From assembly GCA_019925095.2 (NCBI GenBank), contig CM034411.1:6425501-6489500 (forward strand): 64,000 nt of DNA. Direction: 5' to 3'. Position 1 is the stretch's first letter, and every line of letters begins with the position of its first letter. Shown one piece after another: positions 1 to 11,012 of the stretch. This DNA is from Dendrolimus kikuchii. Taxonomy: Eukaryota; Arthropoda; Insecta; Lepidoptera; Lasiocampidae. The notes below the pieces were generated by a model. That model did no database searches. It was not told where the DNA came from and worked only from the letters and a program-made list of their open reading frames with translations. A program made the position numbers and the translations under genes.

Positions 1-1177
1 TTGTAGAATCGTTCTTACCTAGTGCTTTATAAACTATGTGTTCTATAATAATAATGTATCCTCTATTAGTTCTATTATCTAAGTAGAGTACAAGGAATGA
101 CAATCATCCAGCAAGAATATAACCGAAACAGACCCTGAATACTAAATTGCTAGAGGTGAAGACTTTTAACCAATGTTTTATTATACTGAACATAATAATT
201 TTTTTACACTAAATGACTCAAAATTTAAAAATCTATTTAAGGTTCTATTTCAACTTCATATTTAAATACAACATCATAACTAAATCAATAAGTTTCCATA
301 AATGCTACGTATGTACAATTACGATGAATCTGCATAATATAACAGTGACATCTAGCGAACAATCTGGAACTACATTGAAATAATTGTCAATCCTAGTATA
401 TTTACTTCGTTTATGATTCTCTATCTGTAATGTTATTCATTTAATCTACATAATATTTATCTACATCTAATGTTATTAATGTAGTATATTCTTATATTCT
501 TAATGTTCCAGCTTTGCTTTCATCCCTGCTTTATTGAATAACCAATAAAATATTATAGACGGTTGTACCTTTGCTCATATCAAAAAAGATATAACAGATT
601 CGACAAATGAAATATGTAACACCACATAGCAAATGTAACTGGACCTCGACTACAAACTAGAAATGATACTCGCCCAGTGAAAAAATTATCACAGAAAAGC
701 TTTTAAATATTCCATGACTAGATAGCGTCATATGTCGTTCTTCTACTACGTTTTGATAAAGAAAAACATTAATAACCTTCAGCTATCATTTTACCATCGA
801 AAACATTTCCTTCAGACAGTTTTAATCAAAATTAATTCTATTAAAGTCGCCACTGATTTGATTGATTATTGATTTATTTATGATTTGGTTTTGTTACTTA
901 AAACATAATATTTTTGCCTGGTTTTGACAAATAATCAGAACTAATAAACAATCACATACTCATTATATTCGATGATTTCCGTCAAGTTAATAGATCTATT
1001 AGCCACTTCTACAATGATAAGGAAAGTAAACTATCGCAAAAGTTGATTTTTCTCAGTAGTTCGTTATATACAGACAATTTCCATGACATGCGTTATTGTG
1101 CTAGATACAGCCTTCTATAATATTAACCCTGTGTATTGCTGTGCCATCATGCTTGATACTAATCTACGAGATAACAG
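1..1177. other. AT-rich non-coding stretch
   Basis: This stretch is AT-rich and has no ORF that looks coding. It most likely is intron or upstream sequence of the plus-strand gene whose exon begins at 1178. I see no recognisable repeat in it. Confidence 0.5.
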
Positions 1178-3692
1178 CGGTGCCCCCTGTAGGGTCAAAC
1201 ACGATGGTATCTTCATTGGACACGCTGGATCCCATCACCACAGTACAGATGGAAAGTCTCGAACACCAGTCCACAAGTGAACAATATTCTCAGAACCCTG
1301 AAGTACACGAACCAGATTCTGACACAGAGAGATTGGTAAGTGAAAACATATTTTATGATAAATATTTAATTGTTAAGTGAAAACGGAATTGTCTGTCTTT
1401 CAATGTAATCTCGCCTTCTCCCTTCCATCATCGGACCACCAAAAGCACTGATATATGACACCGGTATATAATATACATACGAAGGAAGCACTTCGCTCCG
1501 ATTCCATCACGTACACAGCAAAATAGTGGAACTTCTTGCAGAAGTCTGTCTTTTATGATGCCTACAACCTGTATGTCGTCAAATCTCGTTTGATCAAGTA
1601 CCTTCAAGGTAAAAGCTTGCATCATCCTAGACCATATCTTCGCTTAACATCAGGCAAAATCATGGTGAAAAGTGAACCTGTCCGGTCCTGTATCACAATT
1701 TAAAAAAATTTGTTTACATTATATTATATTTTACTTAAATAACTTATTATTGTCAATTTTCTAGGAACTGGACAGCCGCGTGCCTCAGGCCAAGGAACGA
1801 ACTATCATGTTCGATAGCACTGATACTCTAAGTGCTGTGAGCGGAGATGGTTCTGTTAGAGAAGCCACGGTGGAAGCACCAGCTGCTACTTTCTATATTG
1901 GAGACACACCTATTGTAAGAGGTGAGTTTATACCCTACACTACCTTAAAGCCTGTATTCAATATTGATTCAAAATTACTAATTCATGTAAATCATTTGTT
2001 TTTTGTCCAATGTAGCTTTAAATAATTTGCTCAAAGAACTGCAGTTAAAACAATAATTTCAATATTCCAACGATACAGTCACAAAGATCTCGTAAAATTC
2101 AAAGGTTTTCTCTACGATTCTGGTTTCTTTAACGATTGTGGATTTCGTCGCATATTACTTGACTAAAGTAATCTTGTTAAAATTGATCCTTAATTCTTTA
2201 TTGTATTATTGTAGATGTCACAATCGTTTGGTTTTTAAGCTCAGATCAACAAACATCATGATCGATATCTTAAGGCATCTATTTGTCCTTCCAGCTCAGA
2301 CTTATGTATTTGTATATAAGTATAATAAATAGAAATAATATAAGAACAGACGAGCTTGCATGACAAGAGTTATGAATGTCAAAGAGGCAAGTGAGGTGTG
2401 TAAGAATAAGCCTAAATGGCACTCTGTTGTTCGTGCCTACCCCGCAAGGGAACTGGCGTGAAGTTATGTATGTATGTATGTATGTATAATAAATAGACCA
2501 TGCTCAAAATTCTACAATTTGGTTCCAACCGGCCAATTCAAGTTCACAAAAAATCTCTAATTATAAAAAAATACTTTGTGCACAAACATAACTACTTACA
2601 TATATGTAGTAAAATTACAAAATTTTATCATATCTGATGCCTTGTTGTTTGAAATGTCCATTATTTTTGATAAAAAAAAATAACAAAAAATTACTATATA
2701 TTGTAAATTAGTTGTTGTTCTTCTATGTTTTACTTGGCACTTGGATGTTGTAGAAAGAAGTCGGTTAAATATTTTTTGTTTGGTTTTTGGTGTGACGTCG
2801 GATTTGTTTTTGTTAAAAAAAAAACCATTTTTTACGTTTTTGTTTCACAAATATTTCAATAGTGTTAGAAATAATATATTAAGTACCTGTAGAAATTGTA
2901 CAACTCTTCGGTGTATATGCTCTTCAACAAGCGTTGCTCTCGATTTCTTTGCGCTCTACAAATAAGATCCTGACTTGGTAACTACAGGACCATCTCGGGA
3001 GTTAAAAAAACAATTTATAAATCGGTCCACAATTGACGGAGAAATCGCGAAACATGCCTACAAAAGAAAATATGCGCCTGTAGAAAGTGTAATACTAGCA
3101 CGCCTATACAATTGGAAAAAGGTCGGCTCTCAGCGTTTTTTAATAAGGGTTACTCTCTATTTCTCTGGGATCCACTCATCAGAGTCTCGGGAGAATACAC
3201 ACTTACGAATAAAGAAAATAAAATCAAAATCTATCCACAATTGACGGACAAATCGTGTATCATGCATATAAAAAATATGCGCCTGTAGAAAATGTAATAC
3301 CTACACGCGTAAGCTTTTTCCCAAGAATTTAGGCGCACGGATCCACTTATCAGATTCTGACTTGGTGACCATGGGACCAATTCAGGAGTATAACCTTACA
3401 ATTAAAAGAAAAATTTTGTAAATCTGTCCACAATTGATAGAGAAATCGAATAACAAACATAAAAAAAACATTCAGACGAAGTTAGAGCCTCCTCCTTTTT
3501 AAAGTCGGTTAAAACAAGTGTCTTATGATTAGCAGTATAATGATTTAAATATTTTTCTAGTGACAAGAAGTTTTCTCTGTTTACAGGAGAAAAGAGAGAA
3601 GAGGAACCATCACATCATCCATTATCAGGAAGTGCTCCAGCGTCACTTCCTCCTAATACTCAGTCATCACCGCCTATACCAGCTCAAAGGAG
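1178..3692 (+). CDS. Partial plus-strand gene, three exons, unknown acidic low-complexity protein
   Basis: Three exons chain by phase: 1178-1335 (enters in phase 1, leaves in phase 0 at a GTAAGTG donor), 1765-1921 (after TTTTCTAG, leaves in phase 1 at GTGAG) and 3587-3692 (after GTTTACAG, leaves in phase 2 at GTAAAC). Together they give about 140 residues rich in Ser, Thr, Glu, Asp and Pro. Readable pieces are VSSLDTLDPITTVQMESLEH, MFDSTDTLSAVSGDG and SAPASLPPNTQSSPPIPAQR. There is no signal peptide, membrane helix or domain I recognise. The composition suggests a disordered intracellular region, which is inference. Neither the start nor the stop codon is visible, and the next exon must enter in phase 2; I did not find one I trust. 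The intron between exons 2 and 3 holds a LINE tail at 2355-2495. The splice borders and clean phase progression make the exons likely; the protein identity is open. Confidence 0.6.
2355..2495 (+). repeat. LINE 3' tail ending in (ATGT)n
   Basis: The plus frame reads the end of a reverse transcriptase ORF (ASEVCKNKPKWHSVVRAYPA then a stop), followed by a short ATGT/GTAT microsatellite. The same end occurs at 36281-36380 (plus) and inverted at 37895-38135. This is a severely 5'-truncated LINE, probably of RTE type. Confidence 0.7.
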
Positions 3693-4201
3693 GTAAACTA
3701 CTATAATTCTTAGAATATAAAGAGAAATTTTCTACATTCTAAAGCTAGGCAAGATACGCTATGTTATGAGGTAAAAAACATGCAGCACGTTGTCCACAAA
3801 GGGATTTCTTCTCATTAAAAAAAAATGGCCACCAATAAAGTGAATCTCAGACGCATCTGGATCAAAAAAAGATTATATCTGATATTTACTGGACAGGGAA
3901 TTCAACCTGTGTATTCCAGAAACTTCAATTATTAACGAACGGAAAGCACAAAAGTTTTTATTTTTTTATTTATTGATAAGTGAGTTTTTCACCACTGTAT
4001 GATTAAAAATTTCAATATCTGATCTTCAATGATTTTTCCAACATAGAATAAACAATACTTTTATACCCAGTAAGAGTTCCTTAAAGTTAAGTTAAAACTG
4101 TTTGTTTTTTCTATATCAATCCTTAATATCAAATAATGAAGATGATTTATTTCTTAAACATAAGTGTTCATACATCAGTCAGCGTATGCATATTATATTA
4201 T

Positions 4202-4474
4202 TAGCCTTAGTGTGCGTCCTGAGTTACGACGCACCGCGTAGGCGGAATGAACAGCGCATTAAAGAAATGTTCGACGCGTTTGAACTTGTCCGGAGTGCGA
4301 TTGGGCGCACACAATTCAAGTGTAATATAAATTGTATTATGTAATTTCGCTCCGCAACCTGCATACGCGGTGCGCCGTCAATGTGCGTCCTGAGTGACTG
4401 AGTCCTGAGTTATTTGATGTGCCGGTCATTCCGCCTGTGCAGTGCACCGGCACTCAGGACGCACACTTAGGCTG
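4202..4474. mobile_element. MITE-like element with ~50 bp terminal inverted repeats
   Basis: The left end (AGCCTTAGTGTGCGTCCTGA) and the reverse complement of the right end (AGCCTAAGTGTGCGTCCTGA) match closely and stay similar for about 50 bp, including a shared GGCGGAATGA block. An extra internal copy of the GTGCGTCCTGAGT motif lies near 4382. The element is about 270 bp with no coding capacity, as expected for a non-autonomous DNA transposon. The superfamily is not determined. An ORF at 4102-4344 is only read through it. Confidence 0.7.
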
Positions 4475-5894
4475 GTGTGCCTAGACTATGACGGGAAGAG
4501 GTAAGGAGAATCATCTCATATAGGAAAATACTTGAATAAGTATTCAAAAACCGTCGACAATGGCGCTGATGTAGCAAAGGGTATGGCATGAATGGAACTG
4601 TTGTAGACGAATCGAAGTATGCCGATTAAAAAAAAAATATATCTTTGGCGACTAGAGTAGTTGGTGACAGTACTGTTATAAAACGTCAATTATTTACGTA
4701 ATACAAAGTAATTTACTAAATATAACCACAAAGAATTGTTATGTGAAAACATGAATAGTGATTTTATTTCGTGAATTTTGAATAACACGCTTAGTGATTT
4801 TTAACCGACTTCAAAAAAAGGAGGAGGTTCTCAATTCGTCGGAATCTTTTTTTGTAATATTTAATTATATAAAAATTACTACTCTAATAACTTTTGGTGC
4901 TTTCTTTAAAATTCACCCTGATTGCAAAGTGACGCCACCCTAATTAAATAAAGTTCGATGGATACTTCTTCATAAACAGAAGATGGTTCTCCTTGCCTCT
5001 ACCCTCTATAGTCTAGACATTTAATCGATGGTTAAAATATAATTATCGCTAAAAATATATGCCTAAACAGGCATTTTTTTAAATTGTCTTAAATACCTAT
5101 GCATACCAGTAGTAGTACATAATACAGGAACTTACTCTAACAAAAAAAAAAACCTTTATAGCGTTACATTGATTTGGTTATAAATATTTTTTGCTATATG
5201 TTACTTTTTATTTATTAATATATGTTAATTACTAATTAATAAATAGTAATATACTGTTAATTGTAATAGTTAATCACTGTTTTGATTTTTATATAATTTT
5301 ATTACCAATACGATAATATTCAATTTACGTTTATCACGCAATGATTTTGCTTGGTTTGTTTTTATTATTATTTATGACCGCTTCAAAATATGAAAGTACC
5401 TAACACAGAATTAAATTATGTTTGCAGCTGCTATTGTTTAAGTCACTCTCAAGATAGCATCAGAAAATAGGTACAATATTCTTTATCGTACGGCTTCTTT
5501 AACATCAGTTGCTTTGTTTTATACATAATCATCAATATTAACCATAATCATTTATGAATCAATATTAATTCGTTTTATTTTCGCTTATTATTTATATAAT
5601 TTTGGTACTTTAAATATTGTGTGTATTATTTTTATTTTATTTGGGAGTTGTGTGATATATTGCTACTAGATTAAAATACAGGATATAATTATATATTACA
5701 AATATGAATGAGGGCCGATTTTTCAATCATCAGATAAAAGTTATCTGTGGAATAAATTATAAACTGAGTGAATTTAAAAATGAAATCATTCGACTGTTTT
5801 ATTCATGCAAATGATATTTTTAATTTTTCTAAGTTATACTTTATTCTATTACTAACTTATATCTGGTGATTGAAAAAACGGCCCTTAAATACTA

Positions 5895-6369
5895 GGATAT
5901 GCCCGCGACTTCGTCCACGCTGATTTGAAATTCCTGCGGGATTCCCGGGACAAAGTATCGCAGCATTTAAAAAAGGAATGTACAACTTGAAATCGCTCAC
6001 GAAAAATTCCCGCGGGATTCTCGGGATGAGTAATATCACACATTTTATTACATTAAATTCAATCAATCAGTAAAAAAATTCACATTGGAATTCGTTTTTT
6101 TTTAATCTGGCCATTTTAAATCATTTCCAGAAAAATACCCACCGGATTCACAGGATAAAAAGTAGCGTAGAGTTTAAGTCTAGAATTAGCTGTCGATTAA
6201 GGAAAACTGCATCGATTTCGGCCCAGTTGTTTTTAAATGAATCCCGAACAAACAGACAAGAAATCTAAAAAAAATCATGTTGTCATCGTTTATAATTTAT
6301 ATAAACTATTCCAATTGTTTTTTATTATAGCTTCAATGTACAGACACGGCATATTTAGAATTTTATAAT
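5895..6369 (+). repeat. Interspersed repeat copy, family B
   Basis: This begins near GCCCGCGACTTCGTCCACGC and ends near CAATGTACAGACACGGCATA with a TTTAGAATTTTATAAT tail. A second copy with the same start and end is at 36436-36911, and a partial one at 37745-37920. It carries short blocks such as ATTCCCGCGGGATTC. There is no coding content; it is probably a degraded LINE tail or non-autonomous element. Confidence 0.65.
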
Positions 6370-6703
6370 GTTAAAGATTTCATCCGAGGACATCTTTCAC
6401 GATGCCAAGACCCGTATCTCATTCAGCAGCTTGGGTTAAGTGGCATGAAATGACATGTATAACTTGTGACCTCCATAACGCCGATTAAGTTACAAGGATA
6501 TGGGCCTTAAAGTGATAAATTTTGCAGATTTGTACTATGAATGTGCCAAGTGTCAAAATAAAGTGCAATTTTATGCTAGACCTTACACCTACCAGTATAT
6601 CTATATACGTATCAATTTCAATAAGCGATTTGCCAAAACCATCCGCTTTAGGCCCCCCTCAGGTCTATTATCAATCCCTCATTAGAGGTGTCCTTTTGTA
6701 TAA

Positions 6704-7005
6704 GTCGTGGTAGCGTAATGGCTAGCGCACGCGTCCCAAACTCAAAGGGCGCGGGTTCGATCCTGGCCGGAATGCATACACCACTTACTCGGTTTTCTGA
6801 TCGAATGTGCATATTGTTACAATTACCACGTGCTAACATCGGTGAAGGAAAACATCGTGATGCAACCTGCACATCGAGATAACCGATGTGGCAAACCTGC
6901 CAAGCCGCCTTGGATAAGCGCGGCGGGTATACTGTTCGTTCCCCCTATAATGGGAGGCCCGAGCCCAGCAGTGGGACATTTATGGGCTGATATTATTATT
7001 TGTAT
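6704..7005 (+). mobile_element. tRNA-derived SINE, family 1, near full length
   Basis: The 5' end resembles a tRNA gene with internal pol III promoter boxes: box A like TGGTAGCGTAATGGCTAGC and box B GGGTTCGATCC. The tail region contains CCACGTGCTAACATCGG and GCCCAGCAGTGGGACATTTA, and ends in a TATTATTATTTG simple repeat. A second copy is at 50366-50625 and a head fragment at 37680-37750. It is not a functional tRNA because the cloverleaf is incomplete and a long non-tRNA body follows. Confidence 0.8.
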
Positions 7006-7059
7006 AGCAATAAAGCGTGGACTTGAGTGACACAAGCAAGAATTGCATGTCACGGAACT

Positions 7060-7457
7060 GATATGCTGCGGTGGCTGTATGCATTATCCACAACCGCGGC
7101 TGTTTTCATGTCCGTGACATAACAGATGAACTGCAAGAGAGTCGCCTACGCTAGTATGGCCAAGTTTTACGGAGATCGGCTAGTTAGATGGGACAAATGT
7201 CTAGCCATGCCACCACCGCCGATTCCAGTAGAAAGGGTAGGCCCAAGAAATGTTAACTTGACGTCGTGAGAGATGACATGCGTATCAATGGTGTTCACGC
7301 CAAGCACGAAATTAATACCCTCACAGCCCTACTGACAATAGTGTCACATCCCTATGAGCCCGGTGTTCACGCCAAGCACGATTTACGTGACAATTTAAAA
7401 AAATCAACTGAAGTGTTAAATATCCTCACAGCCCGAGTTGACTGACAATAGTAAGTC
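7060..7457. other. Flank of the LINE insertion with a partial tandem duplication
   Basis: No gene is visible. A unit containing GGTGTTCACGCCAAGCACGA, then CCTCACAGCCC and CTGACAATAGT, occurs twice (about 7289-7342 and 7362-7453), the second copy with extra sequence inside. It sits right against the 3' end of the LINE. Confidence 0.6.
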
Positions 7458-7832
7458 ATTTTTTTTTTTTTGACGAGGGGAAATCCTTTTGCGGAGACCA
7501 CGCCGCGGGGGACGGCGGCGTGGTACTGTGGGACTCGCCGGCCTGATGGACTGCCGGAATACCCACTAAAACCCCCCGGTGTTCCTCCTTTCACCGTTTC
7601 GCCGGGGCCGCGGTACACAGCGTGAGCCTTACTCCGCGACCCCGACTGGCGCTGGCCGTCCCTATAACGGGGGCAGCCTCTTCTTGGCCGGGGATAGAAC
7701 GTCCCCGGCATCTCCCTTTCCTTTTCGGGAGTGAGGGGGTCACGCGGAACACCAACGCGCCCCCTCGCGGCTTGCGTGCGGGTGGAGGCCGGTAAGGTCC
7801 CCCGGTGGCCTCGACACCCGCGTGCCGCATTT

Positions 7833-10800
7833 TTACGGCGGGCGGGGGGCTGGCACGACCATTCCGTGCCCTCCCCTCCTGTTGTTTCGGCGGGGGAGGA
7901 GCGCGGATTCGCGCTCTCTCTCCCCCTCCGCCGCCTCCTTCGCGGGCATTACTGCCTCGCAGAAGGAGGCGACGGCGTCCCAGCTGGTGCTGCTCCCGGC
8001 CATGGCAGCGATCACGGCCGGGAGCGAAAGGTCAAATCCGATGATTGCGCCGAGGGCACGACGCTGTTCATCCCACGCAGAACACTCTTGAAGAGTGTGC
8101 AGCGCCGTGTCCTCGGCGCCGGCACTACAATGATGGCACCCTGCCGTTTGTTCCCGCCTTATTTGACACAGGTACCTCCCGAAGCAACCATGCCCCGAGA
8201 GGACCTGCGTCAGGCGGAACGACAGGGCGCCGTGCCGTCTCTCTGTCCAGGAGGTGAAGGCGGGCCGAATCGCCGCAATAATGCGGTGGCCAGCGCTGGG
8301 GTGCGCTAGTCGGGTCGCCCATTCTGCCATGAGATCACGCCGGAACTCCGCCCTCTTGCCCTCGATTTCTCGGGGCGCGGGTCGGAAGTCCCGGCGGAGT
8401 GCGTCCTTGCGCCACTCATAGAGGCGCGAGAGAACTCTCGCCTCTAGATCCCATGGCAGGGATCCAGCAAGGAGGGAGGCCGCCTCGAAGGAGATCGTGC
8501 GATATCCCCTAATAGCCCTGACGGCCATCACGCGCTGCGGCCTACGCAGCAGCGCGACGTTTTTGGCCGTCAGGTGCTCTGCCCATATTGGGGCCCCGTA
8601 AAGGGCCATTGATCGCACGACCCCTTCGTGGAGCTTCCGGCACGGCGCGCTCGGTCCCCCAATGTTGGGTAGGAGCCGGGACAGAGCGCCGGCTGCTCCC
8701 ACCAACCTGGGGGCCAGCGCCGCGAAGTGCGCCGAAAACTCCCATCTGCTGTCGAGGACGAGGCCGAGATATTTCATTCTCGCCCCGACAGCGATGTGCG
8801 TACCTCCCACTACGATGTGCAGGCCTGGAGGCGGCTTGTTCCGAGGCCCGTGGAAGACCACGGCCTCGGTTTTGTGCAATGCCACCTCCAAGCCCAGTAG
8901 CTGGATCCTGGCGACCATATGCGCCACCCCTGCTGTGGCCAATCGGCCCGCCTCTTCGTGGGTCCTTTCCCGCGCCACCACAAGCGTATCGTCAGCGTAA
9001 CACGTTACGCTGACGCGGGAAAGGACTGCACCACGGATTACCCAGTCGTAGGCGATGTTCCACAGGAGCGGGCCCAGAACCGACCCCTGTGGAACACCGC
9101 ACGTCATTGCTCGCCGACTCCAGCCTCTGTGGCTCGGGAAGACGACGGCCCTCTCGGAGAGGTAGTCCCCGATGACACGGCGGAGGTAGGCAGGCACTCC
9201 GTGATAACGGAGCGCCTCCTTGATGCAGCTCCAGGGGAGGGTGTTGAAGGCGTTGGATATGTCCAACGACACTGCCAACAACACCTCTCCCCGAGCTATT
9301 GCCTCCTCCGCCTGGCTCTTCACTCGCGCGATGGCGTCGATGGTGGAGCGCCCCCGGCGGAAACCGAACTGGTTATCCGCCAGGTCCGGCCCAATCTCTT
9401 CAAGGTGCCGGACGAGGCGGTCCGCAAGCACGCGTTCGAAAAGCTTGCCCACCTCGTCCAGCAGCACTATGGGCCGGTAGGCGGACGGTGAGTCCGCCGG
9501 GCGCCCCTCCTTCCTGATCAGGACCAGCTTCCCGGTTTTCCACCGGGATGGAAACTGGCCCTGAACCAGGCACGCCGTGAAGAGCCTCGTCATTCGGGAC
9601 TCCAGGGCGTCGTGGGACAGAACCCACGCACGCCCCGGTATGCCGTCGAGACCGGGGGCGGTGTTTTTGGATTTCATCCTCAACACCGCCGCACCCAGTT
9701 CTTCCCGAGCCACTGCGGGCACAGGCTCGTCGTCATGATCCGCGCTGGGTTCCGGCGATGGCGGGGCCATCGCGGGAGGCGGGTGCTCTGCCCTCGAGGG
9801 GAACAGTGCGCCGACCACGTTGGTCACCACGTGTGGGGGGAGACTCTGGGTCAGCGGAGGCGCCCATGGCCGGAGTTTGTGCCGGACAAGGTGGTATGGG
9901 CGCCCCCATGGATCTCGATCCAGCGTCCCCAAGAGTTCCTCCCACGCCGCCGACTTGGCGGCTTTAATGGCGACCTTCATGGCCGTCCTGGCGCTGTTGT
10001 ACCCCTCGTACAGGCGAGCTTCCACGGCCGCTGCGTTTTCGCCTCTGCGACGCCGTCTCCTATACCTGGCGTACTGGTTTCGTGCTCGGACGCAGGCTGA
10101 GCGCAGCCGTGCAATCTCCGCATTCCACCAGTACGCCTGGCGAGCGGGCCTGAACGGGCCCGCTCTCGGCATCGCCGCGTCGCACAGCGACGTAAGCAGC
10201 GACCGCAGATTCTCCGCCTCCGCGTTTGGATCGGGCAGTTCCGCATCATCGGGCCCCGATTCCCACGTATGGACTATCAGGGCCTCGCGGAACACCTCGC
10301 GATCCAAGCGCTTTAGCACCCAGCGCGGGTAGTTCTCCGTCGGGGGGAGCTCCTCGGCTCGAGGGTCCGGATTTCGGGGGGAGACGCTGAACCGGATGTA
10401 CCGGTGGTCAGACAGCGTCTCGACCCCCTCCAGGACCCTCCAGTCTGCAACACGGTGCGCTATGGCGGGGCTGGCAAGCGTGAGGTCGACAATCGACCCG
10501 CCCCGCATGCGCACGCACGTGTGCACTGACCCCCGATTTAGAACGACGAGCTGACTTTGGATCGCCCACTCCTCCAGCGCCTCTCCGCGCTGGTCAGTGG
10601 CCGGGGAACCCCAAGCCGTTGATTTGGCATTGAAGTCCCCGAGCATGACCACGGGGAGAGGGCGGCTTTGAGCGGCGATCCTGCCCGCATCGACCAACCA
10701 GGCCTCAAAGTCGGCGAGACTTCTGTTCGGGGAGCAGTAGCCACCGACGACTACTGTCTCCCCGACTGTTGCCGCGACGAGGCCCCTGCCCCTCAAGATG

Positions 10801-11012
10801 TTAGTGAGGGGGGGGCTGCCCGCAGCCGTCCGCACGATGATGACCACCGAGTCGTCCAGATCCGCGACCCAGTCTTCCCTGGGCGTGATCCGGTACGGCT
10901 CGGCGGCCACAGCCACCTGGATGTTCCACTGCGCCATGCTCTGGAATAGGAGATCCTGAGCAGTGGCGCAGTGGTTCAAGTTGGTCTGGAGGAAGTTAAG
11001 GGTGTGGTCCAT
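7833..11012 (-). CDS. LINE ORF2: APE endonuclease / reverse transcriptase
   Basis: This 1059-residue protein would nick target DNA and copy the element RNA onto it (target-primed reverse transcription). Residues 1-210 are an apurinic-endonuclease-like domain with the catalytic Glu38 (AVAAEPYR), the GDFNAK block at 125-130, Asp176 in DLTLAS and the SDHRYI block at 201-206. The reverse transcriptase spans about 430-800, with FGFRRGRST (549-557), VSLDISNAFNTLPW containing the first Asp584, GVPQGSVLGPLLWN (639-652) and the YADD active site at 672-675. A C-terminal CCHC-type knuckle uses Cys959, Cys962, His972 and Cys977. The length matches R1-clade ORF2 proteins. The ATG lies inside the end of ORF1, so translation probably depends on termination-reinitiation or frameshifting; that is inference. 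Many overlapping ORFs on the opposite strand are shadows of this gene. Confidence 0.93.
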   Translation of the reverse strand: MDHTLNFLQTNLNHCATAQDLLFQSMAQWNIQVAVAAEPYRITPREDWVADLDDSVVIIVRTAAGSPPLTNILRGRGLVAATVGETVVVGGYCSPNRSLADFEAWLVDAGRIAAQSRPLPVVMLGDFNAKSTAWGSPATDQRGEALEEWAIQSQLVVLNRGSVHTCVRMRGGSIVDLTLASPAIAHRVADWRVLEGVETLSDHRYIRFSVSPRNPDPRAEELPPTENYPRWVLKRLDREVFREALIVHTWESGPDDAELPDPNAEAENLRSLLTSLCDAAMPRAGPFRPARQAYWWNAEIARLRSACVRARNQYARYRRRRRRGENAAAVEARLYEGYNSARTAMKVAIKAAKSAAWEELLGTLDRDPWGRPYHLVRHKLRPWAPPLTQSLPPHVVTNVVGALFPSRAEHPPPAMAPPSPEPSADHDDEPVPAVAREELGAAVLRMKSKNTAPGLDGIPGRAWVLSHDALESRMTRLFTACLVQGQFPSRWKTGKLVLIRKEGRPADSPSAYRPIVLLDEVGKLFERVLADRLVRHLEEIGPDLADNQFGFRRGRSTIDAIARVKSQAEEAIARGEVLLAVSLDISNAFNTLPWSCIKEALRYHGVPAYLRRVIGDYLSERAVVFPSHRGWSRRAMTCGVPQGSVLGPLLWNIAYDWVIRGAVLSRVSVTCYADDTLVVARERTHEEAGRLATAGVAHMVARIQLLGLEVALHKTEAVVFHGPRNKPPPGLHIVVGGTHIAVGARMKYLGLVLDSRWEFSAHFAALAPRLVGAAGALSRLLPNIGGPSAPCRKLHEGVVRSMALYGAPIWAEHLTAKNVALLRRPQRVMAVRAIRGYRTISFEAASLLAGSLPWDLEARVLSRLYEWRKDALRRDFRPAPREIEGKRAEFRRDLMAEWATRLAHPSAGHRIIAAIRPAFTSWTERRHGALSFRLTQVLSGHGCFGRYLCQIRREQTAGCHHCSAGAEDTALHTLQECSAWDEQRRALGAIIGFDLSLPAVIAAMAGSSTSWDAVASFCEAVMPAKEAAEGERERESALLPRRNNRRGGHGMVVPAPRPP

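Noticed and set aside
6704..6775. A tRNA gene at the SINE head
   Set aside because: Box A and box B are present but no full cloverleaf is formed, and the same head is joined to a long shared body in another copy.
7731..10949. Many plus-strand ORFs opposite the LINE
   Set aside because: They are antisense shadows of the GC-rich ORF2; they have no domains and arise because GC-rich coding DNA lacks stops.
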